From positions 62,001-126,000 of the forward strand of contig JBEGVN010000082.1 in the NCBI GenBank assembly GCA_041178325.1: a stretch of 64,000 bases of DNA, read 5' to 3'. A program made the position numbers and the translations under genes. How positions within the stretch are numbered: the stretch's first letter is position 1; every line of letters starts with the position of its first letter. This DNA comes from UBA6136 sp041178325 (lineage in GTDB: Bacteria > Pseudomonadota > Gammaproteobacteria > Methylococcales > Methylococcaceae). The notes under the pieces were generated by a model that was given only the letters and a program-made list of their open reading frames with translations, was not told the origin of the DNA and searched no databases. This document shows positions 8,552 to 16,957 of this stretch, one piece after another.

Positions 8552-9030
8552 ATATCGAGAGAAAAGGGCAACGACAAGGCTGGACATCCGTGATGCATGG
8601 AAGACTGGAGTCCATTCAGCGATCCGGTGACATTTTGGTCGACATTTTTCACTATGTTGCCCTTTTCGGCATCGGATCTACCGTCGTTTGGTCGGGCGTC
8701 CATGACTACATCGGCATGATGAGGGTCGGGCATGCGTCACTGGAAGACATTTTGTTGCTCTTCATCTACCTCGAACTTGGTGCCATGGTCGGAATTTACT
8801 TCAGGACACGCCGACTTCCGGTGCAATTCCTGATCTACATCGCAATTACCGCACTCTCCAGACACCTGGTAATCGATGTACAGAAAGTCGCCGACGACTT
8901 TCATCTTTATCTCTTGCTTTCGATTGCAGGTGCCATCGGCATTCTCAGTCTTGCCATCATGATCCTGTCCTATTCGGATCAGAAGTTTGGTTCCCCCTGC
9001 GACCAGCGGGACACTAGTAGAAGCCATTAA
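8548..9030 (+). CDS. PsiE-family membrane protein
   Basis: 160 aa with four hydrophobic segments and the conserved middle VGHASLEDILLLFIYLELGAMVGIYF characteristic of the PsiE (phosphate-starvation-inducible E) family, whose biochemical role is unknown. The ATG at 8548 overlaps the tolC stop (ATGA); a TTG two codons earlier is possible but less likely. Being translationally coupled inside an efflux operon, it probably serves with the RND system or the downstream sulfide oxidase rather than in phosphate starvation; this is inference from position only. Confidence 0.85.
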   Translation: MNIERKGQRQGWTSVMHGRLESIQRSGDILVDIFHYVALFGIGSTVVWSGVHDYIGMMRVGHASLEDILLLFIYLELGAMVGIYFRTRRLPVQFLIYIAITALSRHLVIDVQKVADDFHLYLLLSIAGAIGILSLAIMILSYSDQKFGSPCDQRDTSRSH

Positions 9031-9046
9031 AACGAGGCCCCGCCCC

Positions 9047-10117
9047 ATGTCACTTCAACCGGAATTCGCCAATAGCAAACTCAAGTTGATGGGGGGAGTC
9101 GGGCTTGCCTTGATTATTTTCCTCATGTGGATCGAAGGAGCCTTTGTCTCGAAGACCTCAGCCGGTGAACAGCCCGAGGCGAAACAGGAAAGCCCTGTGG
9201 CGACAATGACGGTGTCACGACAAAGTGCGGAGGGTCCTATCGCGTGGCCAGCGCGAGTTGAAGCATTAAAGACGATTCAGATCGCTTCGAAGTTTCCGGG
9301 CCGAATACTGGAGATTCCCGTTTTGGCTGGCTCGAAGGTATCCCGGGGGCAGCGACTAGTTCGCCTCGACAACACCGAGCTCAACGCACGACTCGCACAG
9401 GCCAAGGCCCATCTCAGAGCCGCGGAGGCCGGACTCACAAGATCAAGTGCCGATGCTCATCGGATTCGTAATCTCTATGAGAAGGAGGCCGCGACCCGAC
9501 AAGCGCTAGACACTGCTTCAGCTGAAGAACACCAGTCAGAGGCCGCTGTTCTAGAGGCAAAGGCCGCCATCAAACAGATGGAGTCAGAGGTCAGCGAGAC
9601 TGATCTTCTCGCACCTTACGATGGAATCATAGAAAGAAGACTTCAAGAGCCCGGTGACTTGGTTTTACCAGGCCAACCCATTGTGACTTTCCTGCAATCG
9701 TCTTCTCTTCGAATTGAAGCGAGCCTTCCTTCCACCTGTGCAACTGGGATCCAGATCGGAGATCTCATCAGGGCAAAGGCACCCGGAGTGGATCTCGAAC
9801 TCACTGCAATAGTCGAGGAGAAAGAACCGGCAAGTGACCGAGAAACCCAAACCCAAAGGATCAAGGCCAGACTTCCAGCCGACACCCAAATCATTCCCGG
9901 TAGTTTTGTCTCGCTTGAACAAAGCTGCGGCAGTGAGACACTTATGATGATCCCTCTCGCAGCAATCAAAAGGGTTGGACAACTTCAGTCTGTTTCAATC
10001 CTGAAGGATGGACGCTCACGTATTCGCCACATAAGAACCGGACGCGTCATGGGTGACCAAATTGAGGTCTTGTCAGGCCTTAATGAAGGCGAGCAGCTTG
10101 TAGTAGGAGCCCCCTGA
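9047..10117 (+). CDS. RND efflux periplasmic adaptor (HlyD/MFP family)
   Basis: Membrane-fusion protein linking the inner-membrane RND pump to the TolC-like channel. 356 aa from ATG 9047. One N-terminal membrane anchor (GLALIIFLMWIEGAFV) is followed by a first half-lipoyl/barrel segment (IQIASKFPGRILEIPVLAGS), a helical hairpin (about residues 100-170), and the returning lipoyl strand (DLLAPYDGIIERRLQEPGDLV), then beta-barrel and membrane-proximal domains. An in-frame GTG at 8987 overlapping psiE is rejected because it lacks the family start. Its stop overlaps the permease start (TGATG), showing coupled translation. No lipobox is seen. Confidence 0.92.
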   Translation: MSLQPEFANSKLKLMGGVGLALIIFLMWIEGAFVSKTSAGEQPEAKQESPVATMTVSRQSAEGPIAWPARVEALKTIQIASKFPGRILEIPVLAGSKVSRGQRLVRLDNTELNARLAQAKAHLRAAEAGLTRSSADAHRIRNLYEKEAATRQALDTASAEEHQSEAAVLEAKAAIKQMESEVSETDLLAPYDGIIERRLQEPGDLVLPGQPIVTFLQSSSLRIEASLPSTCATGIQIGDLIRAKAPGVDLELTAIVEEKEPASDRETQTQRIKARLPADTQIIPGSFVSLEQSCGSETLMMIPLAAIKRVGQLQSVSILKDGRSRIRHIRTGRVMGDQIEVLSGLNEGEQLVVGAP

Positions 10118-13100
10118 TGCACCTCGAGAACCCCTCAAAGGAGAGAGGCGCAACGACCCGAATCGTCGAACTGTTCATCACTTCTAAGCTCTCCCTACTG
10201 CTCCTGATTGCCTCTTTCATAGCCGGTTTTGCAGCACTTGCTTTGACTCCCCGCGAGGAGGAGCCCCAAATTGTCGTTCCTGTGGCAGACGTGCTTATTT
10301 CTGTTCCAGGCGCCTCCGCTGACGAAGTGGAAAAGTTAGTTTCTACGCCTCTGGAATCCCTCCTCCGTGAGGTCGACGGGGTGGAATATGTCTACTCGGC
10401 ATCGCGTGAAAATGAAGCCCTTGTAACGGTCCGCTTCTATGTCGGTGAAGATCGAGAAGACAGTCTGGTCAAGATCTGGAACAAGCTCATGTCCAATCAG
10501 GATCGAATCCCATCCGTTGTATCCGGCTGGTCGGTAAAACCGGTCGAGATCGATGATGTTCCGATCGTGACACTGACCCTATCCTCCTCCAATACCGATG
10601 GAGAACAAGGGGAAAGTCTCAGGCGCCTTGCTGATGAAATGAAGGATAAGTTGGCACTCGTTCCAAATGCTGGGCGCATCCTGATTGTCGGGGGCCAGCA
10701 GAGGCGAATCATGGTCTATCCGGATCCCGCCCGTCTCGCCGCATTCAACCTGACTCTTGAAGAGGTCGTGTCAGCCCTCAAAGCAGCCAATATCAATCTG
10801 TCTGCAGGTCGGTTCGATCAAGCAAATCGTAGTGTCAGACTAGATGTTGGTCCCGCTTTCGAACAGATGAATGATGTAGCGGTAACACCGATCAAGGTAG
10901 TCTCTGGACGCACCATCCATCTTCGTGAAATCGCCAGAATCAGCGATGGAGATCAGGAAGCTGAAACCTATACCCGCATCGGATTCGGCCCCGAGGCAGC
11001 CCAGAGCAAGAGCATCGGCCCCGGCGAACAGCATCAAAGCCATGCCAAACCGGGCGACCGTCGAGAAGCGGTAACCATCGGAATCGCCAAGCGTAAAGGC
11101 GCAAATGCCGTCGAAGTAGCTGAAGAGGTCATGAGCACAGTTCGCTCCCTTCAGGGCACCCTTATTCCTGACAACGTAGATGTGACCATCACCCGAGACA
11201 ATGGAGAAACTGCCAACCATAAGGTCAACGAATTGGTAAAGCATCTGATGATCGCCATTGTGACCATCGTGATTCTTCTCGCATTCGCCCTAGGACCCAA
11301 GGAGGCTTTCATTGTCGCGCTTGCTGTGCCCATGACACTCGGGGTCACCCTCCTCTGCGACCTTGTCTTTGGTTACACGATCAACCGCGTCACACTCTTT
11401 GCTTTGATCCTGTCTCTCGGCCTGTTGGTTGATGACCCCATTGTCGATGTCGAAAACATCTTTCGTCATTTCCAACTCCGCAAAGAATCGCCCTTGGATG
11501 CAGCGCTGACTGCAATTGAGGAAGTTCGCCCCCCAACGATTTTCGCGACCTTTACGGTCATTGTTTCCTTCCTTCCAATGTTTTACATCACTGGAATGAT
11601 GGGACCCTACATGGCACCCATGGCCTTCAACGTCCCCGTCGCCATGCTGATGTCGCTTTTGGTGGCTTTCACCGTCACGCCCTGGGCCACATACCACATC
11701 CTGAAAAGTGAATATGGCAAGGGCGAACATGAGGATCCGAGAGCCTCAATGCTGTGGATTTTTTATGAAAAGACACTGCGTCCGATGATGACCGTTCCCG
11801 GAAAAGCAAGAAACTTCCTTCTCATGGTGCTCGTGGCATTTGTCCTCTCAGCGCTTCTCGCCGTGTTCAGAGTCGTGCCACTCAAGCTTCTTCCGTTCGA
11901 TAACAAGAACGAACTTCAGATCGTCATTGACATGCCCAAGGGCAGTTCGCTTGAGCAGACCGATGCGACTGCTCAGGATCTTGGCGACTTTATTTCGAGA
12001 ATCAATGAAGTCACTGATTATGAGACCTATATCGGGACGGCATCCCCGATGGATTTCAACGGAATGGTTCGACACTACTACCTTAGGAAGGAGCCACACC
12101 AGGGCGAAATCAGAATCAACCTACTTCCCAAGGAAGAGCGAAAGCAGCAATCCCATGAAATCGCTCTCAGAATCCGCGGTGAAATTGAACGCATCGGCCG
12201 CGAGCATGGCGCTAATGTCAAGATTGTAGAAAGTCCTCCGGGTCCTCCCGTCCTCTCGACGTTTGTCGCCGAGGTCTATGGTCCGCTTGAAGCCCCCTAT
12301 TCAGCCCTTGCGGATGTGACTCGCCAGGTAAAAGAACACATCAGCCATATTGAGGGCCTTGTCGACGTTGACGACTACGTAGATGAACCGCAGACCGTTC
12401 TCGAGTTTCGCATTGACCATCACAAAGCGGCTGAGCTCGGCGTGACCCATCAGTCCATCACCCAAGCTATTTCATCAGCATTAGGCGGGGTTGATGCGGG
12501 AATTGTGCACATTGAGGGCGAGCGCCAACCCTTATCAATACGAATACAGCTTGCAAGGGCTGATCGCTCAAACCTCGAAGAACTAAAGTCCCTTCGCGTT
12601 CGTTCAAAGGATGGAAAACTCGTCCCAGTCAGTGAGCTTGGCACGATTATTCCGTCTCAAGCCAACCTCACTATCTACCATAAGAATCTCAAACGCCTTA
12701 ACTATGTGGTGGCCGAAATGGTGGGTAGAGAGCCAGTTGAAGCGGTCCTGGATTGGGGTAATATCGAGGAAAAGTTTCCACTTCCAAAAGGCTACTTAGT
12801 AGACCTTGCCGGTGAGGGAGAATGGAAGATCACGGTCGACGTGTTTCGTGACCTTGGACTTGCCTTTGGTGCCGCCCTACTGATGATCTATGTCTTGCTC
12901 GTGGCCCAGACTGGATCACTTGGCATGCCTCTAATCATCATGGTCGCCATCCCTCTGACCGTGATCGGGATCATGCCAGGCTTCTGGCTTTTGAACCTTC
13001 TCTTCACCCATCCGGTCGCTGGAATCGATAATCCCATTCTTTTCACTGCAACGGCCATGATCGGCATGATCGCCCTTGCTGGCATTGTCGTGAGGAACTC

Positions 13101-13392
13101 CATCATTCTGATCGACTTTATTGAACGCCTGAGGAGCCAGGGGGTTCCACTTGCCGATGCCCTGATCGAGGCCGGCGCAACGCGCATGCGACCTATTTTC
13201 CTGACGGCTGGTGCTGCGCTTTTCGGATCTTTCATCATTACGTTGGATCCCATTTTTTCAGGCCTTGCCTGGAGCTTCATCTTTGGCATCTTTGCCTCAA
13301 CCGCCTTTTCCCTCTATGTCGTTCCATTGGTCTATTTCCTGATCAATCGAGGAAAGGCAGACCCCCTAGCCAACACGCATCGAAGGAGTTGA
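10117..13392 (+). CDS. RND efflux permease (AcrB superfamily)
   Basis: Inner-membrane proton-driven pump, 1091 aa, two repeats of one plus five transmembrane helices and two large periplasmic loops. The TM4 proton-relay pair is present (GLLVDDPIVDVENI, like AcrB D407/D408). In TM10 the position of AcrB K940 is Arg (GIVVRNSIILIDFI), a variant seen in a less-studied branch of the superfamily rather than in classical drug pumps. About 290-310 residues in, a polar stretch (PEAAQSKSIGPGEQHQSH) looks like a loop insertion. Substrate cannot be predicted. Co-operon position with sqr suggests a sulfur-linked toxic or electrophilic compound; this is inference. Confidence 0.93.
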   Translation: MHLENPSKERGATTRIVELFITSKLSLLLLIASFIAGFAALALTPREEEPQIVVPVADVLISVPGASADEVEKLVSTPLESLLREVDGVEYVYSASRENEALVTVRFYVGEDREDSLVKIWNKLMSNQDRIPSVVSGWSVKPVEIDDVPIVTLTLSSSNTDGEQGESLRRLADEMKDKLALVPNAGRILIVGGQQRRIMVYPDPARLAAFNLTLEEVVSALKAANINLSAGRFDQANRSVRLDVGPAFEQMNDVAVTPIKVVSGRTIHLREIARISDGDQEAETYTRIGFGPEAAQSKSIGPGEQHQSHAKPGDRREAVTIGIAKRKGANAVEVAEEVMSTVRSLQGTLIPDNVDVTITRDNGETANHKVNELVKHLMIAIVTIVILLAFALGPKEAFIVALAVPMTLGVTLLCDLVFGYTINRVTLFALILSLGLLVDDPIVDVENIFRHFQLRKESPLDAALTAIEEVRPPTIFATFTVIVSFLPMFYITGMMGPYMAPMAFNVPVAMLMSLLVAFTVTPWATYHILKSEYGKGEHEDPRASMLWIFYEKTLRPMMTVPGKARNFLLMVLVAFVLSALLAVFRVVPLKLLPFDNKNELQIVIDMPKGSSLEQTDATAQDLGDFISRINEVTDYETYIGTASPMDFNGMVRHYYLRKEPHQGEIRINLLPKEERKQQSHEIALRIRGEIERIGREHGANVKIVESPPGPPVLSTFVAEVYGPLEAPYSALADVTRQVKEHISHIEGLVDVDDYVDEPQTVLEFRIDHHKAAELGVTHQSITQAISSALGGVDAGIVHIEGERQPLSIRIQLARADRSNLEELKSLRVRSKDGKLVPVSELGTIIPSQANLTIYHKNLKRLNYVVAEMVGREPVEAVLDWGNIEEKFPLPKGYLVDLAGEGEWKITVDVFRDLGLAFGAALLMIYVLLVAQTGSLGMPLIIMVAIPLTVIGIMPGFWLLNLLFTHPVAGIDNPILFTATAMIGMIALAGIVVRNSIILIDFIERLRSQGVPLADALIEAGATRMRPIFLTAGAALFGSFIITLDPIFSGLAWSFIFGIFASTAFSLYVVPLVYFLINRGKADPLANTHRRS

Positions 13393-13393
13393 G

Positions 13394-13621
13394 ATGACCG
13401 CAGAACGCATCGTACGGATTGTCGCAGGAACTTTTGTTCTTTTATCCCTTAGCCTTGGCATCCCCGAAAGCCCTCTTTTCCAAAGTCATAACTGGCTTTG
13501 GTTCACAGCCTTCGTGGGGGCAAACCTTTTCCAGAGTGGTTTTACCCAGTTTTGCCCATTGGAAATGATTTTGAAGAAGCTGGGCGTGAAGTCGAATTGC
13601 AGCACCAAGCATTGTTCATAA
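13394..13621 (+). CDS. DUF2892-type inner-membrane protein (75 aa)
   Basis: Small membrane protein with the DUF2892 pattern: MTAERIVRIVAGTFVLLSL, a middle FTAFVGANLFQSGFTQFCPLEMILKKLGV, and a short Cys-containing tail (SNCSTKHC). This domain occurs alone or fused to rhodanese (E. coli YgaP) and is often near sulfur genes. A strong Shine-Dalgarno (AAGGAG) overlaps the end of the RND permease 1 bp upstream. Its location between an efflux permease and sqr suggests a role with sulfane-sulfur or sulfide at the membrane. Cys54 of the FCPLE motif is conserved in the family; the tail cysteines are extra. Confidence 0.88.
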   Translation: MTAERIVRIVAGTFVLLSLSLGIPESPLFQSHNWLWFTAFVGANLFQSGFTQFCPLEMILKKLGVKSNCSTKHCS

Positions 13622-13663
13622 ACAAATAAATGGGCTAATCGCCCACATTCCGGAGGAATAGAG

Positions 13664-14941
13664 ATGGCAAAAATCGTAATCGTCGGGGCCGGCATTGGCG
13701 GTATCCCGATGGCTTTTGAAATGAAAGAAAACGCGCGCAAGGAAGATGAAGTCGTCGTCATTGCGGACACGCCCACCTTTCACTTCGTCCCATCGAACCC
13801 TTGGGTTGCCGTCAATTGGCGCAAGCCCTCGGATATCAAGGTCGAACTCGCTCCGGTCTTCAAAAAGAAGAAGATCACCTTCATTCAGAACAAGGTGGTC
13901 AAGTTCAAACCCGCAGAAAACAAGGTCGAACTGGCTGATGGTAGCCACGTTGATTACGACTACCTAATCATTGCGACGGGCCCCAAGCTAGCCTTTGAGG
14001 AAATTCCGGGTCTTGGCCCCGACGGCCACACCCAGTCTGTCTGCCACGTCGATCATGCCGGCGAATCCGGAAAATTCTGGGATGGCTTCGTCAAAGATCC
14101 AGGTCCTATCATTATCGGTGCTGTTCAAGGTGCTTCGTGCTTTGGCCCCGCCTATGAGTATCTTTTCATCGCGGAAACCGATCTCAGGAAACGCGGCATT
14201 CGTGACAAGGTCAAAATGACCTACGTGACTTCAGAACCCTACATCGGCCACCTTGGCCTTGGCGGTGTCGGCGATACCCGTGGCATGCTCGAAAGAGAAC
14301 TGCGCAACAAGCACATCAACTGGATCTGCAACGCCAAGGTCGACAAGATCGAGTCGGGCATGATGTTTGTGACGGAGTTCGACGAAAACGGTCAGGAAAA
14401 GAAGAAGCATGAACTCCCCTTCAAGCACAGCATGATGCTACCCGCTTTCAAGGGCGTTGATGGCCTGATGGGCATTGAAGGTCTAGTGAATCCGAGAGGT
14501 TTCGTCATCGTCGACGAACACCAGCGCAATCCGACGTTCAAGAACGTCTACTCGATTGGGGTCTGCATCGCCATTCCACCATTGGAACAGACCCCTGTTC
14601 CAACCGGAACGCCGAAAACCGGCTACATGATTGAATCCATGGTCACGGCCACCGCCCACAATATTCGCGAAGAGCTGGACGGCAAAGAACCTTCAAACAA
14701 GGGAACTTGGAATGCATTGTGTCTTGCGGATTTTGGCGACAAGGGTGTTGCCTTCCTGGCCATGCCGCAGATCCCGCCGCGCAATGTCCAGTGGGCCTCT
14801 GAAGGCCGTTGGGTTCATCTCGCGAAGATCGCCTATGAAAAGTATTTCATGCGCAAAGTGCGCAAGGGGATCAGTGAACCGGGCTATGAAAAATACACAC
14901 TGAAGATGATGGGGATCTTCCGCATTAAGAAGAAATCCTGA
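13664..14941 (+). CDS. sqr: Sulfide:quinone oxidoreductase
   Basis: FAD-dependent membrane-bound enzyme oxidising sulfide to sulfane sulfur or polysulfide and passing electrons to quinone. 425 aa. The N-terminus has the FAD dinucleotide motif GAGIGG; a second block is YLIIATGP. Three cysteines match those essential in the structurally known SQR of Acidithiobacillus ferrooxidans: Cys127 (SVCHVDHA), Cys159 (GASCFGPAYEY) and Cys353 (NALCLADFGDKG), so the enzyme should be active. The C-terminal amphipathic basic stretch fits monotopic membrane binding. RBS GGAGG 8 bp ahead of the ATG. It ends the tolC-to-sqr operon, before a strong terminator. A flavocytochrome c relative is less likely because of the SQR cysteine set. 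Confidence 0.93.
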   Translation: MAKIVIVGAGIGGIPMAFEMKENARKEDEVVVIADTPTFHFVPSNPWVAVNWRKPSDIKVELAPVFKKKKITFIQNKVVKFKPAENKVELADGSHVDYDYLIIATGPKLAFEEIPGLGPDGHTQSVCHVDHAGESGKFWDGFVKDPGPIIIGAVQGASCFGPAYEYLFIAETDLRKRGIRDKVKMTYVTSEPYIGHLGLGGVGDTRGMLERELRNKHINWICNAKVDKIESGMMFVTEFDENGQEKKKHELPFKHSMMLPAFKGVDGLMGIEGLVNPRGFVIVDEHQRNPTFKNVYSIGVCIAIPPLEQTPVPTGTPKTGYMIESMVTATAHNIREELDGKEPSNKGTWNALCLADFGDKGVAFLAMPQIPPRNVQWASEGRWVHLAKIAYEKYFMRKVRKGISEPGYEKYTLKMMGIFRIKKKS

Positions 14942-14958
14942 TTCTTTCTCGCCCAATT

Positions 14959-14999
14959 AAAGAAGGCCCTGCAACCTCAAGGTTACAGGGCCTTCTTTT
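14959..14999. terminator. Strong bidirectional intrinsic terminator
   Basis: A near-perfect hairpin: AAAGAAGGCCCTG pairs with CAGGGCCTTCTTT around AACC-TCAA-GGTT. It is followed by T residues on the plus strand and, because the outer stem is A/T, by T residues on the minus strand too. It separates sqr from the convergent aspS and should terminate both. Confidence 0.93.
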
Positions 15000-15018
15000 A
15001 TCTCGAACTGCGGGAGAA

Positions 15019-16806
15019 TTATTCGGCCTTGGGCGCTTCCGTCGGCTTTCTCAAGCGAATACCCAATTCACGCAACTGGTGGTCAGTCACTTCAGCCGGT
15101 GCATCGATCATGGGGCACCACGCCGATTGCGTCTTGGGGAAGGCCATGACTTCACGAATCGAGGTCGCACCTGACATCAGCATGACCAGTCGGTCCATGC
15201 CGAAAGCAATGCCTCCATGAGGCGGCGCACCGTACTTGAGTGCATTCAACAGGAATCCGAATTTCTGTTGCGCTTCCTCATCCCCAATGCCGAGAAGCTT
15301 GAAAACGGCATCCTGCATTTCGGTTTGATGGATACGAACCGATCCGCCGCCAATTTCCGTTCCGTTTAGGACCATGTCGTAAGCGCGTGAGATGGCAGCA
15401 CCCGGATCTTTCTTAAGCTCTTCCAGCGTGCACTTGGGCGCAGTGAAGGGATGATGGAGTGCAAACCAGCGATTGTCTTTCTCATCCCACTCGAACATCG
15501 GGAAATCAACAACCCAGAGGGGAGCCCACTCGCCTTGAGCGAGACCACGGTCATGGCCGACCTTGAGGCGGAGCGCGCCCATGGATTCGTTGACGATTTT
15601 CGCCTTGTCAGCACCAAAGAACACCAGATCTCCGGTTTGAGCGCCTACGCGATCAAGAATTTCAAGTACGGCTGATTCCGGCAAGAACTTCACGATCGGT
15701 GACTGGAGCCCTTCAATGCCCGCAGCACGATCGGTCACCTTGATGTAAGCCAGACCCTTGGCACCGTAGATGCTGACGTACTGGGTCAGATCATCAATTT
15801 CCTTTCGGGAAAGTTCTGCACCATTGGGGAGTCGCAGGGCGACAACACGGCCATGCGGGTCTTTGGCAGGACCTGCGAAAACCTTGAATTCAATGTCGCT
15901 CAAAAGGTCAGCCACATCGACCAGCTCAAGTGGGATACGTAAATCCGGCTTGTCAGAACCAAACCGACGCATCGCTTCAGCATAGGTCAGACGCGGGAAC
16001 GGATTGGGAAGATCCACTCCGAGCGATTTCTTGAAGAGCTCACGGATCATCTCTTCGTTGAGATCCGTAATCGCCTGCTCGTCCATGAACGAGGTTTCGA
16101 TATCCAGCTGCGTAAATTCGGGCTGACGATCCGCTCGAAGATCTTCGTCGCGGAAGCAACGAACTACCTGGTAGTAGCGATCCATCCCAGAAATCATCAG
16201 TAGCTGCTTGTAGAGCTGGGGAGACTGGGGAAGCGCGAAAAAGTGATTCGGATGAGTGCGACTTGGGACCAGATAGTCTCTTGCCCCTTCCGGGGTGGCC
16301 TTGGTCAGGAATGGGGTTTCAATTTCATAAAACCCGTTGTCATCCATGAAGTTGCGAAGATGACGGGTAATGTCACGGCGCAAACGCATGCGCTGCTGCA
16401 TCAAGGGGCGACGAAGGTCGATGTAGCGGTAACGGAGCCGGGTTTCTTCGCTCACTTCGACTTCGCTTTCGAGCGGGAAAGGCGGCGTTTCGGAGCGATT
16501 CAGGATTTCAAGGGAGTTTGCCAGAACCTCGATGCGCCCCGTCGTCAGGTTTGCATTCTCAGTTCCTGCAGGACGCGGACGGACTTTTCCGTGAATCTTC
16601 AGGACGAACTCACTTCGAACTGTCTCGGCCAAGGAAAAGGCCTTAGCGTAATCCGGATCAAATACGACCTGAACCAGACCTTCTCGATCTCTCAAGTCAA
16701 TGAAGATCACCCCACCGTGATCGCGACGACGGTGCACCCATCCACAGAGGTCAACCTCCTGATTAAGGTGATGTTCCGTAACTTCTCCGCAACGGTGGCT
16801 TCGCAT
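15019..16806 (-). CDS. aspS: Aspartyl-tRNA synthetase, probably non-discriminating
   Basis: Class II synthetase, 595 aa, with N-terminal OB-fold anticodon domain, motif 2 (FRDEDLRADRQPEFTQLD), a GAD insertion in the middle, and motif 3 (GIAFGMDRLVML). The anticodon domain carries His30 (RRRDHGG) and Gly81 (RPAG), the residues found in non-discriminating AspRS such as that of Pseudomonas aeruginosa; the discriminating E. coli enzyme has Leu and a Lys-containing loop there. It should therefore also charge tRNA-Asn with Asp, requiring GatCAB elsewhere in the genome. Divergent from polA with about 150 bp between. Confidence 0.96.
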   Translation of the reverse strand: MRSHRCGEVTEHHLNQEVDLCGWVHRRRDHGGVIFIDLRDREGLVQVVFDPDYAKAFSLAETVRSEFVLKIHGKVRPRPAGTENANLTTGRIEVLANSLEILNRSETPPFPLESEVEVSEETRLRYRYIDLRRPLMQQRMRLRRDITRHLRNFMDDNGFYEIETPFLTKATPEGARDYLVPSRTHPNHFFALPQSPQLYKQLLMISGMDRYYQVVRCFRDEDLRADRQPEFTQLDIETSFMDEQAITDLNEEMIRELFKKSLGVDLPNPFPRLTYAEAMRRFGSDKPDLRIPLELVDVADLLSDIEFKVFAGPAKDPHGRVVALRLPNGAELSRKEIDDLTQYVSIYGAKGLAYIKVTDRAAGIEGLQSPIVKFLPESAVLEILDRVGAQTGDLVFFGADKAKIVNESMGALRLKVGHDRGLAQGEWAPLWVVDFPMFEWDEKDNRWFALHHPFTAPKCTLEELKKDPGAAISRAYDMVLNGTEIGGGSVRIHQTEMQDAVFKLLGIGDEEAQQKFGFLLNALKYGAPPHGGIAFGMDRLVMLMSGATSIREVMAFPKTQSAWCPMIDAPAEVTDHQLRELGIRLRKPTEAPKAE

Positions 16807-16957
16807 GGCTCGTTCTCAGTCCGCTAAAAGCCTTGAATTATAGGGTTTCAGAGGGGTATTCGCCAAGTCTGACGGCCATTTAAACGGCATCACCAAGGCC
16901 TAGATGCCCCACTGCTACAATCTGAGTCACTCTCGCCACGCCCCCTTCACCACGCCG

